Source: Vesta saturnalis
Lineage: Eukaryota > Arthropoda > Insecta > Coleoptera > Lampyridae
Length of the DNA: 64,000 nucleotides
Reading direction: 5' to 3'
Assembly (NCBI GenBank): GCA_036346205.1
Contig: JARFJB010000527.1
Span: forward strand, 62,001 to 126,000
Position numbers and translations under genes: made by a program. Numbering within the stretch: the first letter of the stretch is position 1; the number at the start of each line of letters is the position of its first letter. Under the pieces are notes generated by a model, which made no database searches, was not told where the DNA came from, and was given only the letters and a program-made list of their open reading frames with translations. Positions 47,160-57,948 of this stretch are shown here, piece after piece.

Positions 47160-50154
47160 TATCCTTGTTTACACACCATAAATAAAATGTATTTGTGCAT
47201 ATATCTAGATATATATCTTTGAAAGCATCTGTGTCTACTTGCAGATTGTGTCTGTCACAAGACAGCACATATTGATGTTACTCTATGATTAATGTCACAG
47301 CAAAGAGCATAAACTTGCTGATTATAGACCTCTTTCTCACAGAGGTTTAAGCATACCATTAATAAGATTAACTACAACGAAGAAATTGTGAACATGAAAC
47401 ACTTAACACAGATTCAAACATAATTGATAATGTAATAGAGCAAAAGCAGTATTCAGAAAATCTAGCGAAAAGAAACAAACGAAGACGATGTAAAGCACAT
47501 ATCAATATCATATTTCGGTAAACGATCAGAACTCTCCTCAAAATTTATGAACAGAAATACACAATATAAAGTAGCACTTAAAAATAATAATAATAGATTC
47601 TGAATAGGTTTCATCTCAAAAGATGAAACTAACAACAAATTGAAAACTGGCATTTATAAATTAAATTGTTCAGTCTGAAGCTCACTGTTCATAGGTAAAA
47701 CAGTAAGAAATTTTGATATTAAAAGAATGCTAAACACCTAATTGAACAAAGGTGTTCACTAACTTAAAAACTATATTAAGTTTTTATCTAATAATGTAAA
47801 AGTTGGAAGTCTTTAATTGGTATCTCTGGCTTGCTTGTTATGTTGTTTCCTAGATCTTGAATTATTGTACTGATATTACACGTGATTAAATTTTGTTCAG
47901 TAATTTTATGACGGTGATCTATGACTAGGTTCTGGGTGTAACTCTAAACATTGTTTAATAATACTTAACCTAATAGGATTAAATTAGTAATTGTTATTAA
48001 ATGTTATCGTTGTTTAAAGCTCTTGAAATTCAGTTACGTATGGTTGAATTAATTTTTTTTTAAATTTATATATGTATTTAAATATTGTAAGTAGAATTTT
48101 GAAAAACGGTAGCTTTCCGTGAATTTTATTTTGTTATTGTAGTTTTGTTAAAAGAAAATGTATTTGTCCTTGAGAATTAAATTCATTATCATTACTATAA
48201 AAGGATTTTAAAGATGTATAATATTTGATGAATGCTCTCCAGCGCATTTTGTTTCGTCGATACACCAGTCATTAGCCCGTCAGTTGGATATTGGTTAATA
48301 TTGGGCAGGTAAAATTGTCGAAGACTTGTTTGGGTTACGGGAGACTTCGCAATTCTTGAGGTATATTTTTCTCGTGAGAAATGTCCAGATTGCAAGCTCG
48401 CTCGTGTTGTAAACTTCGCACTTATGCATTAATACGTATCATAATGTAGTCGTTGCTTATTATTACAGTATTAATACAAAATTTTGTAGGATAATTATGC
48501 AACCTCTTATATAATAACAAAATTCCAAAACCGCCCGCTTCTATAATAATGTCGGTAATATAATTTAAGCATTTTCAATATTTAACTTTTACACATATTT
48601 CGTTTTATATTTAAAAACCTTCTAAAAAGAACTTATGTAAAATTAAATTTTCTTTCAAAAATATGTCTACACACGCACACGTACACGTACTTTACTTCTC
48701 GTTTGACCCATGTTACCCATTCAGGGGCAACATAGATTTTCCAGATCATATTCCCCAGACCAGTTTCGGTTAGAATAATTCTGCGTTGGTAGATTATTAA
48801 TCGAGCCCGTCTCCGAAACACTATACACTTACTCGGGTGTATGCTTAGCTTAAACAAACACCTACTAGTACACGAAATCCTACTTTTTGATCTTAGGTTG
48901 TCACCTGAAAAGTATTGAGAAATCCTCGGGGGATGACGAAAGTGTGTATTCCCGATTAATTAATTGACCTATCCCACCGCTACTTGCCTAACAGATACAC
49001 AAACGAGCTGGAAGGCCAGCTAAACCTCTGCAGACAGACAATAGCATAATAATCTCCAGAAAGTCCTGTTTCTGGAAGGATAATACTGTTAAAAATAGAT
49101 ATTTCCATGACCGTAAATAAATCCTGAATTGCAGTCGTTAAACACAAAAATTATGTTTTTGTATCCAGATAAACCATTAAACCAGTTACAGTCCTTTGTA
49201 CGAATATCTTGGGTTTCGTATCCCGAATACTTAATAAAGTATTACAACCCGCTTCCTGGAGGAACAAATAAATTCCAATAATTTAAACTAATTTCAATAA
49301 GCCCCGAAAATGAGTACTCCCGGTCTAATTCCCAAAAGTATTCGTTCGTTTCAGTTCGTTTATATTTTCTTTGAAGCGATAAAAATAAACCGTAATTGTG
49401 AAGAAACTATAAACCTCTACTATCCGTTTTAAGAGAAATAAAATTTATCTCACTTCTTATAAGTGGTGGATGATACCACCAACATTTTTCCATTTGGTTT
49501 ACGTTGTTCATAGTTCATCATTTTCATATTTTACATTGCATTTATATCCCGTAATTATAATAATTACAGCAAATCCAGTAAGTTAAAACAAAACTCCGTA
49601 AAAATAGTACATTATTCTTAAATAAAACCGAGAAAGACCTAGTGAACCACATTCGTTTCATAGAGAATAAAAACCAATGCTCTCGTAAATTACTACTATC
49701 AATATTATCAGTCAGCTAATTAGTCTTTAATGTTAATGTAAAACCTTTAAGAATAAGGACATATTGCTTTTTTAATATAATTCCTTGTAGTACTTAATCC
49801 CCACTTTGCGTAAATAATTTAATTAGCTAAGTACTTAAAAGATCTTTAGGAGTTAATTACCAGACATCAAATTACATTTTGATTGACAATAATTTTTCAG
49901 TATTATTCGTTTCTCGTTTGTTACTAATTATACACATCCACAGAGGCTAAAGCCACGTCAGTGAGTTCAAAGCTAGCTGCGGAGACCGTCCAATTAAGTT
50001 ATTTTTAGGTACAAAGATTTATAAGAAATAACGGTTAAAACGAATAAGTGTGTAAAAATCAGGTGGTTCTCACAAGTATTTCTCTAACCTTGCCCTCCTC
50101 TGACTGAGCTATAGCCGAGGCAAATTCAAATTAACACACAGTAGCTACTTTACA
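47160..50154. other. Unassigned noncoding sequence
   Basis: Three kilobases of AT-rich DNA without recognisable genes, arrays or transposon termini. Short minus-strand open frames (47,462-47,653; 48,195-48,395; 48,633-48,857) show no family motif. Confidence 0.4.
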
Positions 50155-50692
50155 ACCCATAGACGCATAGGCGCGCATGCTGACAGACGCAAGGAAGCAC
50201 AGGCGCACAGACGCATAGGCACACAGGCGTACCGGTGCACGGGGGCGCAGTTACAGACGCAAAGACACACATACATACATACACACAGGCACACAGACAC
50301 ACAAACACACAGAAACAAAGGCACACAGACACAAGACACACAGACACACAGTCACACAGACACACAGACACAGACACACAGCCACACAGACACACAAACA
50401 CACAGTCACGCAGACACACAGACACAAAGACATACACACAGACACACAGACACACAGACATACAGACACACAGACACAGACACACAGACACCCAGATACA
50501 CAGACACACAGACAAACAGACATACAGACACACAGACAAACAGACATACAAACACACAGACACCCAGACACACAGACACACAGACACACAGACACACAGG
50601 CACACAGACACACAGACACACAGACACAGAGGCACACAGACACACAAACACACAGACACACAGACACACAGACACACAGACCCACAGACAGA
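50155..50692. repeat. (ACACAGAC)n array 1
   Basis: An 8-base unit, with a GC-richer degenerate portion (ACAGACGCATAGGCGC type) at the left, extends to about 50,692. The 8-mer has no stop codon in most frames, so several long open frames appear on both strands (Thr/His/Asp/Gln-rich or Cys/Val/Ser-rich). Confidence 0.95.
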
Positions 50693-51866
50693 CTATAAAA
50701 AGTGGTATAAATGGTATAATAAATTTAATAATATAATAATGAAATAAAGAGTAAATAGTTCGCCAAAACACAAATCGTCAAACTGACTGGAGATACAAAC
50801 TATTCACCACAAATAGTGCCTTTGATTCAGTCGATAAATTCAATTGGGCCGGTTCAATAATTTTGATTTGCTCAATTACCACAATTTCTGCTGTGTTATT
50901 TTCACTTGACATAAATATAAAAAAAATTGCAATGTAATACTAATAAAATGATCTCGGGCGCCAAGTTATTTTTTAATAATGGCAGAACAACTAAACCGAG
51001 TTTGTTAACAATAAAAATTTTATCAAAATGTAAAAAAATAAAAATATACAAATATGTTTATTAACAGTTAATGTGATATGATTAAATAAAAATATATCTT
51101 AAAACTAATTGTAAAAACCTTAAAATACTAAAAAAATCATTACATAAATACCTTTGTAAAAGTTTTTTACACACATTTTTTTAATAACCTCTGGTATCTA
51201 AATGTTTGCGAAACTGTCAACCAAGCTGATGTCATCCTTGCACCATTATTGCGCAATATCTTAAAATAATGTTTTATGTTATCAGCCACACCCAAAACTG
51301 GAATTATCCTTCTTAAAATTGAATAATCCAATATTTATTGCATTCTTTGAAATTATCAAATAAAAATTGCAATCATAAAATGAAAGCGTACGCTACAGTA
51401 AAATTAAATGCGTACTTAAAATGTTATTAAATTGTAAATCGAAGTAAAATTAAAAATGCAGTAAAAAAAAAGTAGCTGAAAAGAGCAAATGTTTTCATAA
51501 TGGCACTTTTACACAAAATTTAGGGAAAACCCAAAAAAACTTTCTGCTTCTCTTAACGTTCATCAGGAAGTGAGCAAAATGGATGCTTTGGAAGTTTGTT
51601 CATGTAGTCGTGCGCAAAAGGATTTGAGCAGGATTACGTCAATGATGACGTAATGCGCGAATCAAATGATCAGAAAAATAATTTATGGGAATCTAAACCT
51701 TTAAGAAATATAAACCCTTAAAAAGATATGCAAATTAAGTTGCCTACTTCGTACTTATATTTCAATAATTAAAAACTTTTTCTTATATTTACAACAGAAC
51801 GAATGAAAGACCTTAAATTAATGTATATTTTAATACAACTCAGAAAGGGTTGTTACAAGACACAAA
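50693..51866. other. Spacer between the two 8-mer arrays
   Basis: About 1.2 kb of AT-rich DNA with no gene recognised. Confidence 0.5.
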
Positions 51867-52345
51867 GAAACATACACACAGACACACAGACACAGTCACA
51901 CAGTCACACAGTCACACAGACACACAGTCACACAGACACACAGACACACAGACACACAAACACAGACACACAGACACACAGACACACAGACAAACAGACA
52001 AACAGACACACAGACACACAGACACACAAACACACAGACACACAGGTACACAGACACACAGACACACAGACACACAGACATCACAGACACACAGACACAC
52101 AGACACACAGACACACGGACACACGGACACACGGACACACGGACACACAGACACAGTCACACAGACACACAGACACACAGACACACAGACACACTGACAC
52201 ACAGACGCACAGACGCCCAGACACACAGACACAGACACACAGACACACAGACACACAGACACACAGACACACAGACACACAGACACACAGACACACAGAC
52301 ACACAGACACACAGACACACAGGCTCACAGACGCACAGGTACAAA
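51867..52345. repeat. (ACACAGAC)n array 2
   Basis: Same 8-base unit and orientation as array 1, purer in its right half, with a CACACGGA variant block near 52,115-52,147. Confidence 0.95.
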
Positions 52346-52897
52346 CACATACACACTGACTCACAAATAGTCGGGCACGCGTATACGGGCGTGGACACTG
52401 GCACGCGTTGTAAAATGAGCTAATAAGTCGATTTAGCGATTGTGAAAAAAAGTCGATTACATAACCTCATATATTTGCATATTTATATGTAGGTTGTAAG
52501 GTAAAGATGTATGTGCAGAATAATTTCCTTCATATTCGTATAGTGATGTGGAGAATTTCACAGACAAACCTAAATTTACATAATTAACCGTGTCAGATTA
52601 CGATTTAGATACGGAAATTGAAGAAAAGGAAGATCTTCCAAAAACATCGCAAGCCGATTGAAAAACTCTACGGCTCTCTTGCTAGATGTTCAGTTTTGTA
52701 GTCTAGTCTTGAGTGGATTTTTCAGCGAAAGTTGAGGGACAAATTCCATTTCTCTCCACTCGTCCCGGTACGTGTTCCGTCAAAATCATACAAAAGCGTT
52801 GTGGCAGACCCGGTATATCCTAGCTGGAGGCGACTGAGCGCTAGCCGTCTCCTAATACCGCACCTGCAAACGATACATCAGCGACTCTAGCGGGGCG

Positions 52898-53242
52898 TTG
52901 CTAGGGCTCCTTAATATTGGGTCTCCGATTTTCTGGACATCTTATTCTTTCTCTCGTCCTCACTGCCTTCATATCGGTCCAAAATTTAAAAAAGAGATGG
53001 CTGTGGTTTCTAGGCTAATAAACGCCGGACCTAATATCCTACCCCGTTCGGATCTCCGCGAGGGCAAGGCCCAAGCAACCTCTATCATCGAAAGTACTCA
53101 TTTTCTGAACCATTTTTGCAACATTCGCGGTATCAGGCCTAATCTTAATGCTATTCACCAACATCTTAAACAATTACAACCTGGCATTTGCTTCTATCTG
53201 AAACACAAGTCTCCTCTTGCAATTTTCCCAAGACAACCTTAA
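52898..53242 (+). pseudogene. Non-LTR retrotransposon (LINE) fragment, start of the endonuclease ORF
   Basis: The open frame carries RLINAGPNILPRSDLREGKA, THFLNHFCNIRGIRPNLNAI and HQHLKQLQPGICFYLKHK. The CNIRGxRxNLNAxHxHL phrase is the start of the apurinic-type endonuclease domain in insect LINE ORF2 proteins, where it leads into a TET/Q catalytic motif. Here that site reads YLKHKSPLA, so the catalytic Glu is not preserved, and the frame ends at a TAA at 53,240. No reverse transcriptase follows. The usual LINE truncation removes the 5' part; this copy keeps only the 5' part. Confidence 0.65.
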
Positions 53243-55243
53243 ATATTTATTTAATGGCAAAGATTCAACTAACAAGTCGGGCATTTATCAATTGCACAGT
53301 ACATCCTGTAATTCTGTTTACACAGGATAGAGGAACTTTGATGTTAGATACAAAGAACGCATAGTACGTTATAAACGAAAACACATAGGTAAATCAAACT
53401 ATGCCATACCCACGTGTTATTATTTTACTTATATACCTCTATTGATAATGCTACATGTTGTTTGGAAACGCATTAAGAAATAAATATTTATATAAAACAT
53501 TGTGGAATAATATTTTAATTGACTACTGTAAATATATGCAAAGTATATAATTAAAAATTGTCATTAATCTTATTAAATACTTCAATAAAAAGTTTACCTC
53601 GAGAAGGATTTAAACTTTTTATTTATGTATTAAACAAAATTAATTTTAATTTTTAATTAGATATTTACTTTTGAATTTATTCGTTCATAACAAAATCTTA
53701 TAATAACAAGCAAAGTATATTTATCTGTAATTTAAGTGCACACGTGTATAATGGAAATTTATTTGAAAATTTTATTTAGATAATTTAATTTAGTTTTCTC
53801 TTTTTAATTTAGATGTAAAATTGAAAATATGAAAATAAATTTTAGTTTTTTCATGACGTGTGATTTTTTGTTTAAATGCGATAACTAGTAAAAGCCTTTT
53901 TTTTAACAAATTCGGTTTTTTTTTACAAAATTGGTCAAAACATGTTGAGACCGAAATACTGAACTATTTTTGTCAATAAAATTTTTCTCTAAAACTTATA
54001 ATCGAGATAGAATATGCAATTGAAGATTTAACATGGGAAATTCATATGGTGTGTCTCGAAACGGCACATACGGTATGTAGAACTGTTAGTAACCTAAAAA
54101 TAACAGACATCACTTTAAACAATCAGTTTACATTAACAAAAGAGGTATTGAAATAATTGTTTCATAATATCTTACACTATTAAAATTACAAACTCATGTA
54201 GATCATGGTGGTATAATTGCAATTAAAGATTTGCAAATAGTAAAGTACATACGTAACTATTGTGTATTAAAGAATAAATACTTATGTGTAGGATGTGCTT
54301 TATTAAACTATAGAATAGTCTTATTGACGTTCATTAGTGTTGCTTGTTTCTTGTTCAGATTGGATATAAACACACAAATACATCGGAGTATCAATTACTA
54401 CAAGAGCACTGGAAGCGTGGACAGCAAGAATAGAAATAAAATCGAAACCGAGGGTTACACTTAATATATTTACCTAATTAAAAATATTTTATTTAGAATA
54501 GAAAAGTTACACACAATGTTAAAAATAGAGTTTTACAACATACAAGAACGTAATCTGTACTAGGGTCAATTGCAACTTACCTTCCTCCTAAAGTTGTCAT
54601 TAAGAAGGTGTGCATTTGACACTTATAAACTAATTGTTAATTGTTAATAAAACTTTTCAGTTCATTAATTTGACCCACGTTGGGAGTATATTGTAACCTA
54701 AGATATCTCGAATTAGACCTCTTATTTTATATTACCGGTATTACCTTAAGTAAATCATGTTATAGAAAGAAAATATGACCGCGCAATTTGTAACTACCTA
54801 TTATCCATTAACAACTAAGTTCAGCGGTATAGTAACAATCTTTTAGCTGAAACAGTCTGTTCATTTGCAAAATCACTATAAATCAGTAGTAGGTGTTCAT
54901 TTTTCTCTCCCTACGTTTAAACAGATGACGCATTCAGAATAGAACCAACTATACATAAAATAAAATAACTAAAATTTACCAATGAATATGCTATCTTAAA
55001 GAAAAGGTACATTCAGCCGTCTACATGAGTACAATTAATCACTTTATTAACATCACAAAGGAAAACTCAGAAAGAATAGTTACGTTCACAATGCACCAAC
55101 ACAATCGCCTAAGAATTCAATTTCTTTCTCACAACCGTACAGCAGAAGCTTCTCTCGGTATTTAATCTATGCAACCAATTTCCATGAATCTTACATTGTA
55201 TCTACACAAGCTGCGCTACGATCACTTCTATGTATAGGTAACG

Positions 55244-55246
<3 letters not shown>
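53243..55246. other. AT-rich sequence with a headless SINE-like body
   Basis: At about 53,600-53,680 the AT-rich body seen after the tRNA-like sequence at 37.3 kb recurs (CTTTTTATTTATGTATTAAA). The remainder has no recognised gene. The open frame at 54,231-54,464 ends in a YYKSTGSVDSKNRN phrase that faintly resembles a transposase linker. Confidence 0.4.

Positions 55247-55301
<55 letters not shown>
55247..55301. repeat. (TA)n microsatellite before element J
   Basis: About 50 bases of TA ending in TGTA, directly followed by the left end of element J. Confidence 0.97.
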
Positions 55302-55302
<1 letters not shown>

Positions 55303-56307
55303 TGAACATGACTTACTTTAGCAGACTTCGTATAATATTTCCACTTTTAATAATACAGGGTGCTCAAAAAATAACAATAAAAATAAAATTGAAAAAACTG
55401 TCAAAAGTCAATTTTTTCAAATGGAAACCCCATTTTTTTACAATTTTATCTTATTTGGCTTTAAAAACTAGACTAACTTTGTATAATGTCTATACCTAAG
55501 ATTTGTAGTTTTGGAAATATTGGCAATTTAAAATTTTTCTATTGCTTGAATGCCTTTATAAACTATTGTTAGATCGTCATCACTGCGTTAAACGTTAGGA
55601 AACAATGACGTATCAAACAAATGTTACTTTGTTAAAAATTATCAATAATCATGCCGAGAAGATTAAATTACACCAACCAAGATTATTTAAATCTATATAT
55701 TATTTATGGATAATATGATAGAGTTATTTCGAGAACATGTGACACATTTACCATTCGTGATCCAGAAAAACAGAAACCATTACCAAAAACTGTAAAACGA
55801 ATTATAGAAAACTTCAAGAGATTTGGATCCGTAAGGGCAAAAGTGCAGAGAAATAAACCAGTTGTTAATAATGAAAATGTGGAAATCGCAATTTCGGGAT
55901 ATTTTGCCGCATATCCAACAATATCTACAGGGCAGGTAGCATTGGAATCAAGAATATCTAAATCATCGATATTAAGAATTTTATGGAAACACAAGTTTCA
56001 CCCGTACAAGTTTTCCAAAGTTCAGCATTTAAAGGAGACTAATTTTCCACGAAGAGTGGAATTTCGTGAATTCATATTAGTCCGGTCACAAGAAAATGTT
56101 CTTTTTTTGATAATATTATTTGGACGGACGAAGCTAAATTTACAAAAAATGGCTTTTTTAATCGGTACAATTCCCATTATTGGAGCGACGTAAATGTACA
56201 TCCATTTAGAGAACAAAATTTTCAAGAATCCTGGCAATTTAACGTCTACTGTGCCATAATAAATGATGACATCGTGGCCCTAGAATTCTATAATGACAAT
56301 TTAAATG

Positions 56308-56363
56308 GTAAGTTGGGTACTTATGAATTATTTTACATATAAAACATGTTTATTAACTTGTAG
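56308..56363 (+). other. Spliceosomal intron in the element J transposase
   Basis: Donor G/GTAAGT and acceptor TTGTAG/G. Joining the flanks keeps frame and matches the uninterrupted TGQRYLDFLQ region of element D, which supports a real intron. Confidence 0.7.
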
Positions 56364-56508
56364 GTGAGCGCCATCTTAACATTTTGCGCAATATTGAAGT
56401 TAACTATTTAGGCAACTTGCCACTTGCTGAACATGGAAATCTACTTTATCAACACGATGGGACGCCCCCGCATAATAGTCACGCAGTTAACAATCATCTT
56501 CAATACTT

Positions 56509-56796
56509 TCACCATTATCGCACGTAATAAAATAATTATCTTTTTGGGTTTTTTAATGGTGTGTTTTAAATTATACAGTCTAAACGTTTCGATAACACCT
56601 ACCGTGATGTTCTTCAGTAGCAATATCTATTAAAATTGTTAAAGATGTTGAAAATAATTTTGTCAAAGTTGAAAAATTTTTCAACTTTGACAAAATTACT
56701 ACCGACGAAGATAACTGTAAGTGTTATCAACTTAGATGTATAATTCATACACCATTAAAAAACCCAAAAAAGATAAGTATTTTATCTTCAATACTT
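56509..56796. mobile_element. Palindromic MITE-like insertion with target duplication
   Basis: ATCTTCAATACTT occurs at 56496-56508 and again at 56784-56796, flanking the insertion. Inside, CTTTTTGGGTTTTTTAATGG (about 56,540) is inverted as CCATTAAAAAACCCAAAAAA (about 56,750), and the centre (56655-56698) is a perfect 44-base palindrome around GTTGAAAAATTTTTCAAC. Removing it approximately rejoins the two transposase motifs. Exact ends are uncertain. Confidence 0.75.
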
Positions 56797-57531
56797 AATG
56801 ATGAATGGATTGCCAATAATGGACCAAATCTTTGGCCACCCCGCTCTCCAGTCTTAACAGTACTGGATTTATTTATTTGGGGAACAATAAAAAATAACGT
56901 TTATAACACAGCAGTAATCACCATGGATGAGTACATGCGACGAGTTATAACAGCATTTGATGAGCTTAATCCTCAATCAATTAGGAAGAACCCATGAACC
57001 CCTGAAGAATTGCTGCTTAGGTGTGAAAAATGTCTGGAAGTTCAAGGGCGCCAATTTGAACATTTATTAAAATAAATTCGGATGGCAAATGTGGTACATG
57101 TGCTTGAAATAACTCTATCCCATTGTCCGTAAATAATTAATAAATAGATTTAAATAATCTTCGTTGGAATAATTTAATCTAATGATTATTAACAATTTTT
57201 AACAAGGTGACATTTGTTTGATACTTCATCTTTACCGATTAACGACGCAGTCATGGCCATCTAACAATAATTTATAAAGGCATTCAAGCAATAGAAAAAT
57301 CTTAAATTGCCAATATTTCGAAAACTACAAATTTTATGTATAGACAACCTTATACAAAGTTAGCCCAGTTTTTAAAACCAAACAAGATAAAATTGAAAAC
57401 TAGGGGGTTTCCATTTGAAAAAATTGACTTTTGGCAGTTTTTTCAATTTTATTTTATTGTTATTTTTGAGCACCCTGTATTATTAAAGGTGGAAATATTA
57501 TACGAAGTCTGCTAAAGTAAGTCACGTTCAA

Positions 57532-57893
57532 TAAGGAAACAAACTCAAACTGAATAACAGAGACAGCCGTATAGAAGAAATTAATAACTATTTACGGGTC
57601 TGCAAACGTCATGTTTGACATAAAATGTTTAATATGTCAAAAACGGCAGTTGTAGGATATTGTACATGAAATGTATTCAGAATTTACCGTAGAATCCGAA
57701 ATTTTAATAATATAACGGGTGTCCCATTTAAAATAAGCAAATTACTATCGACTTCCGGTACAACCGGAAGTGCTGCCATCTTCAAAATATTTTAGCCGTA
57801 AGTCCCCCATCGACATTAGTACACTACCAAACGTTCAGATTTTTCCTAATTATAGTTTTCCCATAATCTATCGATGTCACTCCCGGTGAACCA

Positions 57894-57895
<2 letters not shown>
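57532..57895. other. Unassigned sequence between elements J and B
   Basis: About 360 bases. ACGGGTGTCCCATTTAAAAT near 57,715 resembles the start of mariner-type termini and may be a solo end of another element. Confidence 0.45.

Positions 57896-57947
<52 letters not shown>
57896..57947. repeat. (TA)n microsatellite before element B
   Basis: About 52 bases of TA that pass directly into the left end of element B. Confidence 0.97.

Positions 57948-57948
<1 letters not shown>

Larger units (their letters stand above)
55651..57075 (+). pseudogene. Transposase of element J, with intron and nested insertion
   Basis: The ATG at 55,651 opens MPRRLNYTNQDYLNLYIIYG and meets a TAA after residue 20. The gene resumes with TVKRIIENFKRFGSVRAKVQ and SSILRILWKHKFHPYKFSK. 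After a frameshift near 56,110 comes WTDEAKFTKNG (first Asp). A 56-bp intron at 56,308-56,363 separates ALEFYNDNLNG from ERHLNILRNI. YQHDGTPPHNSHAVNNHLQY holds the second Asp. A palindromic insertion of about 290 bp then interrupts, after which WIANNGPNLWPPRSPVLTVL and DLFIWG give the third Asp. The end is QFEHLLK with TAA at 57,073. All three catalytic residues survive, but two stops, one frameshift and the insertion inactivate the gene. Confidence 0.85.
55302..57531 (+). mobile_element. DD41D-type element J with long terminal inverted repeats
   Basis: Ends TTGAACATGACTTACTTTAG (left) and CTAAAGTAAGTCACGTTCAA (right) are inverted and each touches a TA. Matching proceeds inward through TACAGGGTGCTCAAAAAATA, a TCAATTTTTTCAAATGGAAA phrase and AACTATTGTTAGATCGTC-like sequence, and continues past the transposase ATG to about 55,760 on the left and about 57,070 on the right. 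Total 2,230 bp. It contains the intron-bearing transposase and a nested palindromic insertion. Confidence 0.85.

Noticed and set aside
50145..52423. Open frames of up to 206 aa on both strands in the 8-mer arrays
   Set aside because: The ACACAGAC period gives stop-free reading on both strands; no start context or unique sequence.
54231..54464. 77-aa plus-strand open frame ending in a YYKSTGSVDSKNRN phrase
   Set aside because: Only a faint resemblance to transposase linkers; no helix-turn-helix or catalytic sequence nearby.
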